Positions 15,356 to 19,218 of a stretch of DNA of 19,218 nt are shown one piece after another. The stretch is taken from positions 1 through 19,218 of the forward strand of contig CAYGPI010000055.1 in the NCBI GenBank assembly GCA_964351745.1, written 5' to 3'. The translations under genes and the position numbers were made by a program. Every line of letters starts with the position of its first letter. The first letter of the stretch is position 1. This stretch comes from CAYNJF01 sp964351745 (GTDB lineage Bacteria; Pseudomonadota; Gammaproteobacteria; Berkiellales; Berkiellaceae). The notes under the pieces were generated by a model. It searched no databases and had not been told where the DNA came from. It saw only the letters and a list, made by a program, of their open reading frames with translations.

Positions 15356-16357
15356 TTATGCGGCTTCATTATAATAGTTTTTTCTTGAAGCGCTAGAGCC
15401 TTTAGGTGGGCTTATGTAGTTAGCAAAACTCATTATCCTATCTTCGTGGCCTACAACATGCGCATATTGAGACTCAATGTCTTGGCTCATACTTAGCCAA
15501 CCTTTAGGGTTAAGGTTTAATCTTGATAAAATTGGCTCGAGAGAGCGGGGAATGGAGCCACGTTTATCTGCTCTTACAATTTTCCCAGTTTCCTCAACTA
15601 GGCGCAGGTAGTCATCAAGCTGGAAATCTATTGTTGGTAAATTAGGTATGAAGAGTGTAGAGCCTTGAAAGTTCATGAGTTCGATTGGTTGCGATCTAGA
15701 CTCTGGATACATATGATTGAGAGAGTCTTTATAAGCTTCAATACGTGCTTTTATTGAAGTAAACTCAGAGTCTTCAAGAGTGGTATTTAAGCCGGCCCTA
15801 ATAGGGTTTAAATCAACATAGGCCATAGCACTGAGAAGGGCTCCTTCATCTAAAAGAGCTTGCGACTTAAATCTGCCTTCCCAAAACCGCCCTTTGCAGT
15901 CATCTTCCTTGTTAGAGTTCTTAGCGATGATTTCATTCATGCATCGCATGAACCAGCTAATGTCTCTCAGTCTTTCTCGCCATAGGTTAAGTGCCTCTAA
16001 AAGCAAAGGATTTGAAGCGTTGAGGGACATACTTTGCTTTAATTTGTTGCCTTCAGTCTTAAATAGCAGGATAACTTTCTCTATAAGCACTTCATTACTC
16101 CATGAATGGATCCTTTCTTTATCAATATGAAGGACCAGGTGATAGTGGTTGGTCATGACAGCAAATGCAGCGATATCAATTGCAAAGATAGATGATAGGA
16201 AATATAGCCTGTCAATAATCCATTGCTTTCGGTGAGAAAAATCTTGGCCGGTTTCTTTATCATGACCGCACAAGAAAGCACGTCTCACGCAACGACACAT
16301 CACATGGTAATAGGGAGTTGAATCTAGATTAACTTGCTCATAGCGTGCCTTAGCCAT
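15356..16357 (-). CDS. REP-associated tyrosine transposase (RAYT, Y1_Tnp/IS200-like)
   Basis: A 333-residue single-strand DNA transposase of the HUH-Y1 class. Residues 1-80 hold the conserved start (TPYYHVMCRCVRRAFLCG) and the HUH motif in MTNHYHLVLHI, with His71 and His73. The catalytic tyrosine is expected in SAMAYVDLNPIRAGL, Tyr180; GRFWEGRFKSQALLD precedes it, as in this family. The C-terminal third is the lineage-specific extension. RAYTs are usually single chromosomal genes that bind and cut short palindromic REP elements rather than move themselves. All key residues are intact and the frame is unbroken. A TTGACA-bearing promoter lies 30-60 bp upstream and a repeat copy stands just behind it. 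From memory, larger proteins of this type are common in aquatic Proteobacteria. Confidence 0.92.
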   Translation of the reverse strand: MAKARYEQVNLDSTPYYHVMCRCVRRAFLCGHDKETGQDFSHRKQWIIDRLYFLSSIFAIDIAAFAVMTNHYHLVLHIDKERIHSWSNEVLIEKVILLFKTEGNKLKQSMSLNASNPLLLEALNLWRERLRDISWFMRCMNEIIAKNSNKEDDCKGRFWEGRFKSQALLDEGALLSAMAYVDLNPIRAGLNTTLEDSEFTSIKARIEAYKDSLNHMYPESRSQPIELMNFQGSTLFIPNLPTIDFQLDDYLRLVEETGKIVRADKRGSIPRSLEPILSRLNLNPKGWLSMSQDIESQYAHVVGHEDRIMSFANYISPPKGSSASRKNYYNEAA

Positions 16358-16389
16358 AGTTTGAACTCATTTTTGATTATTGTGCGTAA

Positions 16390-16418
16390 AAGATACTGAG
16401 CAATAATCGAGCTGTCAA
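16390..16418 (-). promoter_or_regulatory. RAYT promoter
   Basis: On the minus strand TTGACA (16418-16413, perfect) and TATCTT (16395-16390, four of six) are 17 bp apart; the predicted start is near 16383, 26 nt before the ATG. Confidence 0.6.
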
Positions 16419-16436
16419 ATAGGTTTGAGCATTGAT

Positions 16437-16451
16437 AGTGGGTGTCTCTTT
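16437..16451 (-). repeat. REP-like repeat copy 5, inverted, upstream of RAYT
   Basis: Minus strand AAAGAGACACCCACT, differing from copy 4 by one base over the core GGACACCCACT. It lies about 20 bp behind the RAYT -35, in the same orientation as the gene. Confidence 0.55.
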
Positions 16452-16467
16452 CTTATCTTTCTTATTC

Positions 16468-17421
16468 TTACCTTTTTCGTAAGAGATAAGGGCCAACTTG
16501 TGTGGCCGCTGTTAACCCCTGATCCTTTAAATCACTCTTTATCCTTTTTAGCATGCCAGTTTCTAGAGTCGGAGAGTTATAATGAAATAAAACATTTTTT
16601 GCATCGAAACGAGCTTCTTTGGGCATCGACATTTGAAAGTGTTTTTCTAAGGCACATAAAAAATCTTTTGGTGTTTGGATCACCTGTGTTTGAGTCGTCT
16701 TGTCATCAGTAATACTGAGTTGTTCAGACGATAAAAATTTTGATCCGCTGGGTGTGTTTTGAGTCACAAATAACCTAGCATTAAAAGGAGAAGCAGCCTG
16801 CGTTGAGACATAAGCACTCGCTCTTTTTAAATGCTCTTTTGTCGCGACATCACGCGTATTAAAAGCATACAATGACTGCCATCCAAAAGGCGCTTTTCTT
16901 TGAAGTACAAAATCATCGTCTTTATCGAGGATAAAGCGGTATGACTGCTTAGGCTTTGATAGCTTAAACACTGTACCAATGATTAAGGCTAAAGGCTCTA
17001 AAGAGCCCTTAGGAGCAAAGCCGACATCGGTTAAATAGGCTTGATTTTGTAACGTCACAATAATTACCTCATGGTTCGGTGTTTGCTTATCCCCAGAAGC
17101 ATTTAAAACAGTGCCAACATACCTTTTCAAATTTTTAAACCCAATTTTTTTTAAGACAGCATAAAATAGCTCATTGTGCTCAAGGCAATAACCATCTCGG
17201 CCATGAACTACCAGCTTTTGAAAGACAGCATTTAAGTCAGTTGGGATAGGATTGATATTAGGTTTTCTTGACTTTAAGTGGACATCAATCACGCCAAACG
17301 GAATATGTTGTAAGTGCAAGGTTTGCAGCATCTTTAAGGTTGATAAGTCTGGCTTCGGTTGAGCGTGATAATCAATCTTGTTTAAGTATGCTTTTAATTG
17401 CTGTGAAGTTAAATGGCTCAT
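16468..17421 (-). CDS. nat: arylamine N-acetyltransferase (NAT family)
   Basis: A 317-residue cytosolic enzyme that transfers acetyl groups from acetyl-CoA to aromatic amines or related acceptors through a cysteine thioester. The papain-like triad is present: Cys79 in GRDGYCLEHN, His117 in PNHEVIIV and Asp132 in LTDVGF, at spacings equal to characterised NATs. The first motif is normally RGGYC; here Gly is replaced by Asp, and the usual Thr-His is Asn-His. The C-terminal third is longer and more polar than in standard enzymes of about 280 residues. The frame begins four codons earlier (17433), but GAGG six bases before ATG 17421 decides the start. It is a single gene, upstream of and in line with the RAYT; natural substrates are unknown. 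Confidence 0.87.
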   Translation of the reverse strand: MSHLTSQQLKAYLNKIDYHAQPKPDLSTLKMLQTLHLQHIPFGVIDVHLKSRKPNINPIPTDLNAVFQKLVVHGRDGYCLEHNELFYAVLKKIGFKNLKRYVGTVLNASGDKQTPNHEVIIVTLQNQAYLTDVGFAPKGSLEPLALIIGTVFKLSKPKQSYRFILDKDDDFVLQRKAPFGWQSLYAFNTRDVATKEHLKRASAYVSTQAASPFNARLFVTQNTPSGSKFLSSEQLSITDDKTTQTQVIQTPKDFLCALEKHFQMSMPKEARFDAKNVLFHYNSPTLETGMLKRIKSDLKDQGLTAATQVGPYLLRKR

Positions 17422-17670
17422 CAAATGCCTCATAGAAAGTTTTTGCTCAAACTACCTTTATTTGATTCAAACCTCAAATTTTTGTAAATAGGCTTGGATA
17501 AATCATGTAAGTGGCAGGGACTGAGGTGCTTGCAGATTATAGTGATTGTTATCTGCTTTCTTTCGTTTCACAATGAGCAGACAGAAGGGAGAAAAAAAAT
17601 GGATTTTTTTTTGGAAAATATTCGAGTCTTATCCTATTAGTTATTAATACTACTTTAATAATTTAAGAAG

Positions 17671-17691
17671 ATTGTGCTGCGATTGCACAAT
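17671..17691. repeat. inverted repeat before the exported 130-residue protein gene
   Basis: ATTGTGC (17671-17677) and GCACAAT (17685-17691) are perfect 7-base arms around a 7-base loop, ending 16 bp before the ATG at 17708. It may be a leader hairpin next to the ribosome site or a dimeric regulator site. Confidence 0.4.
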
Positions 17692-17707
17692 GCTATCAGA
17701 GGTTCGA

Positions 17708-18100
17708 ATGAGAGTTGATATTAATAAAGGCTTAGTCTGTTTAGTATTCTTAGCTTTATCAGCACAGGCACATGCTGGGTCGCGTAATAGCGCTGATGCA
17801 CCTATATCTCCTCAAGAATTGATGCGGCACGAGATTTTTGCCAATGTCTATTATCAACCTCAAAAAATTGAAACTAAGAAAAAGAATAAAGTTAAGGAAG
17901 CGCTTTCTTCTCTGAAGAAAATGGTTCAGTTGCAATATGATGAAACTCTAACTTTTAAAGTCTCTAGCGTAAAGTCAGGCCCATTAAGCCAGTCAATGAC
18001 CCAGATGGTGGAGATGGCTCCTGGTATTCAGACACACGATGGGCTTATCGGAGATAGCTCAAAAGGATACGGTATCAAGTTCTCATACCAGTTTGATTAA
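17708..18100 (+). CDS. small exported protein, 130 residues, function unknown
   Basis: Not recognised. It has a signal peptide (residues 1 to about 24, ending AQAHA before GSR), then a polar region, a lysine-rich helical stretch (KIETKKKNKVKEALSSLKK, near 54-72) and a C-terminal part that looks like beta strands ending GYGIKFSYQFD. The alternating hydrophobic pattern and aromatic residues near the C-terminus resemble a membrane-facing strand, but one pair of strands is too little for a barrel. The frame is open to 17672, but AGAGG five bases before ATG 17708 and the position of the signal peptide fix the start. Two palindromic leader features precede it. It is convergent with the small gene at 18116, with 15 bp between stops. 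Confidence 0.65.
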   Translation: MRVDINKGLVCLVFLALSAQAHAGSRNSADAPISPQELMRHEIFANVYYQPQKIETKKKNKVKEALSSLKKMVQLQYDETLTFKVSSVKSGPLSQSMTQMVEMAPGIQTHDGLIGDSSKGYGIKFSYQFD

Positions 18101-18115
18101 GGGATAGCTGATACG

Positions 18116-18325
18116 TTATCGCTTTCTTTGTGGTTGGCTAGAAGGCTTCTCATTAGTCACGCCAGAATCATCCCCACCTTGGTTTTTGAAGCTCTGAAAA
18201 AAACTCTTCTTTTTAGCTGGTAATTTGTTTTGCACATGAATGGTAAGGATGCTTTCAGCTAATTTTTTTCTGTTGATTTTGGATATTTCATCATCAGGTG
18301 TAGATGCATCTTTTTTGGGTGCCAT
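18116..18325 (-). CDS. small basic hypothetical protein, 69 residues
   Basis: Not recognised. A hydrophilic, probably disordered protein with Lys/Arg clusters (KINRKK, AKKK, QRKR at the C-terminus), one possible helix (KKLAESILTIHVQNKL) and a Gly/Asp/Ser/Pro-rich tail. The ribosome site is weak (GAG about ten bases upstream). It lies between the 3' end of lpoA and the exported protein gene, in lpoA's orientation, separated from lpoA by a strong palindrome. It could be a real gene or a chance frame. Confidence 0.4.
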   Translation of the reverse strand: MAPKKDASTPDDEISKINRKKLAESILTIHVQNKLPAKKKSFFQSFKNQGGDDSGVTNEKPSSQPQRKR

Positions 18326-18354
18326 AGTAACGACTCAAACAAACAGTGCTTTTT

Positions 18355-18380
18355 ATCATGCTAACATGAGTTAGCATGAT
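18355..18380. repeat. perfect 11-bp-arm palindrome after lpoA
   Basis: ATCATGCTAAC-ATGA-GTTAGCATGAT lies 27 bp beyond the lpoA stop and 30 bp before the small gene's ATG. Read with lpoA (minus strand) the hairpin is followed by AAAAAG, not T, so it is not a classic intrinsic terminator; a transcript-end hairpin or operator remains possible. Confidence 0.55.
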
Positions 18381-18406
18381 TTCAAAGTTTGTGGTTCGAA
18401 AATTAA

Positions 18407-19218
18407 TCAATTCACCAGTTTTGGGATACCTTTATCAAATTGTGCCCAAACTAAGCGTCTATCAATCCTGTAATCAGACCCTAGTGATAGAAAGCCTGTG
18501 GCCCCTTGATATTGACTGTGGGGGTAGTTTTCTAGGTGAGCGAGTTGCCCAGACAGATCGTAGGCATCTACACCCATAGCAAAAAGTCTTGCATACTCAG
18601 TTGCTTCACTTGGCCAGTGATGATTGATCATTGCTTTTGTTGTATACGATTTCTTGTCTTTGGATAAAAGCCAAGGCATATCGCAAAACATAATCCCATT
18701 CATATCCTGATCGATAGAGGGGGATAGTTTGCCTGCATATACACTTGATGTGGCTAAAACCTGGAGATCTTCTGCGAAATAGAAATTAAACAAAGGTTTT
18801 AATTGTCTAGCTTGCTCTGGTGGAGCAGCTAAGACAATGACATCAATATCTTGTCGACGTCTTGGCTGAAAGCTGACTTTTTCTTTGAGAGCCATTTTTA
18901 CTTGATTGCTTCGTGCTTGCGAATTTTCAATGTTTAATAAAGCTCGAATGGCTTTGGCTTGATCTTCATGAGCAGAAACTTGGACACTTGAAACAAGATG
19001 ACCGCCTAGTCCATGCCAGCGAGCCGTGAAAGCATCTGAAATTCGATTACCCCAGTTATTATTAGGGACAACAACTGCGGCATTTTTGAAATTCAAAGCA
19101 GCAGCTTTCGCTGCAATTTGCTCGGCTTCATCTTCGGGAGCTAGGGCAAATTGATAGAAATTTTTAGGAGCACGCTTAATCGCATTATTTTGATTCAACG
19201 CTAGGATAGGTACAGAGG
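18407..19218 (-). CDS. lpoA: LpoA, penicillin-binding-protein activator, C-terminal part
   Basis: The frame continues past the window edge: upstream of an internal TTG the codons read SVPILAL, in the family's conserved stretch before the NFYQFALAPEDEAEQIA motif. About 270 residues of the C-terminal periplasmic-binding-protein-like domain are present, including AVVVPNNNWGNRISDAF, DVIVLAAPPEQARQLKPLFNFYFAEDLQVLATS and the terminal GATGFLSLGSDYRIDRRLVWAQF. LpoA is an outer-membrane lipoprotein that reaches through the periplasm to activate the transpeptidase PBP1A; its N-terminal TPR part lies outside. In gammaproteobacteria yraN normally follows directly; here the gene is followed by a palindrome and unrelated genes. 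Confidence 0.92.
   Translation of the reverse strand, partial: SVPILALNQNNAIKRAPKNFYQFALAPEDEAEQIAAKAAALNFKNAAVVVPNNNWGNRISDAFTARWHGLGGHLVSSVQVSAHEDQAKAIRALLNIENSQARSNQVKMALKEKVSFQPRRRQDIDVIVLAAPPEQARQLKPLFNFYFAEDLQVLATSSVYAGKLSPSIDQDMNGIMFCDMPWLLSKDKKSYTTKAMINHHWPSEATEYARLFAMGVDAYDLSGQLAHLENYPHSQYQGATGFLSLGSDYRIDRRLVWAQFDKGIPKLVN

Larger units (their letters stand above)
13671..16451. mobile_element. candidate RAYT-linked cassette bracketed by inverted REP-like repeats
   Basis: Plus-strand repeats AAGGACAGCCAC (13671) and AAGGACACCCACTTT (13723) face a minus-strand copy AAAGAGACACCCACT (16451-16437). Between them lie the 396-residue orphan gene and the RAYT. No target duplication was identified, and RAYTs normally mobilise only the short REP elements, so mobility of the whole segment is speculative. 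Confidence 0.3.

Noticed and set aside
17509..17522. AAGTGGCAGGGACT as an inverted sixth copy of the REP-like repeat
   Set aside because: The reverse complement of the consensus is AAGTGGCTGTCCTT; only the first seven bases agree, so it is likely chance.
19179..19198. TTG at 19198 as the start of the lpoA-like frame
   Set aside because: Upstream codons remain in frame to the window edge and encode conserved LpoA residues, so the gene continues outside the window.

Overview
The window looks like an AT-rich gammaproteobacterial chromosome. The clearest sign is the block lpoA, yraN, diaA/gmhA-like and dolP-like genes, all on the minus strand in the order known from gammaproteobacteria. Low G+C, many orphan small exported proteins and an SbmA/BacA-type ABC exporter-importer would fit a host-associated lineage such as Legionellales, but that placement is inference.

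Left part (1-7947): a truncated YfiR-like periplasmic protein, a small DUF2061 membrane protein behind a Fur-box-like site, a fused permease/ATPase ABC transporter, a 685-residue membrane protein with a C-terminal spermidine-synthase-like domain, a basic orphan protein, a SulP anion transporter with a STAS domain, and an orphan HigA-type antitoxin. Positions 7948-8665 carry no gene but hold a perfect 19-bp palindrome and a cluster of short AAGGACAGCCACTT repeats.

Middle (8666-12622): a glycine-zipper lipoprotein with a good intrinsic terminator and an exported protein with eight cysteines meet, tail to tail, the minus-strand run yraN - diaA/gmhA-like - dolP-like - FAD-linked oxidase. The last three are packed with a 3-nt gap and a TAATG overlap, so they are probably co-transcribed. 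The SIS protein keeps all four zinc/active-site residues of phosphoheptose isomerase, so its role (DiaA or GmhA) is open.

Right part (12650-19218): lpoA (truncated by the window edge) is separated from yraN by about 5.8 kb that is not normally there. This insert holds a membrane-anchored SGNH hydrolase, a 396-residue orphan gene with a palindromic operator built into a near-consensus promoter, a REP-associated tyrosine transposase (RAYT), an arylamine N-acetyltransferase and two small orphan genes. Copies of the AAGGACA(G/C)CCACTT repeat occur at 8.3 kb, twice at 13.7 kb (one supplies the last codons of the SGNH hydrolase) and, inverted, just upstream of the RAYT promoter at 16.44 kb. They are the best candidates for the RAYT's target sequence, and two of them face each other across the 396-residue gene plus the RAYT. 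No tRNA, rRNA or CRISPR array was seen.
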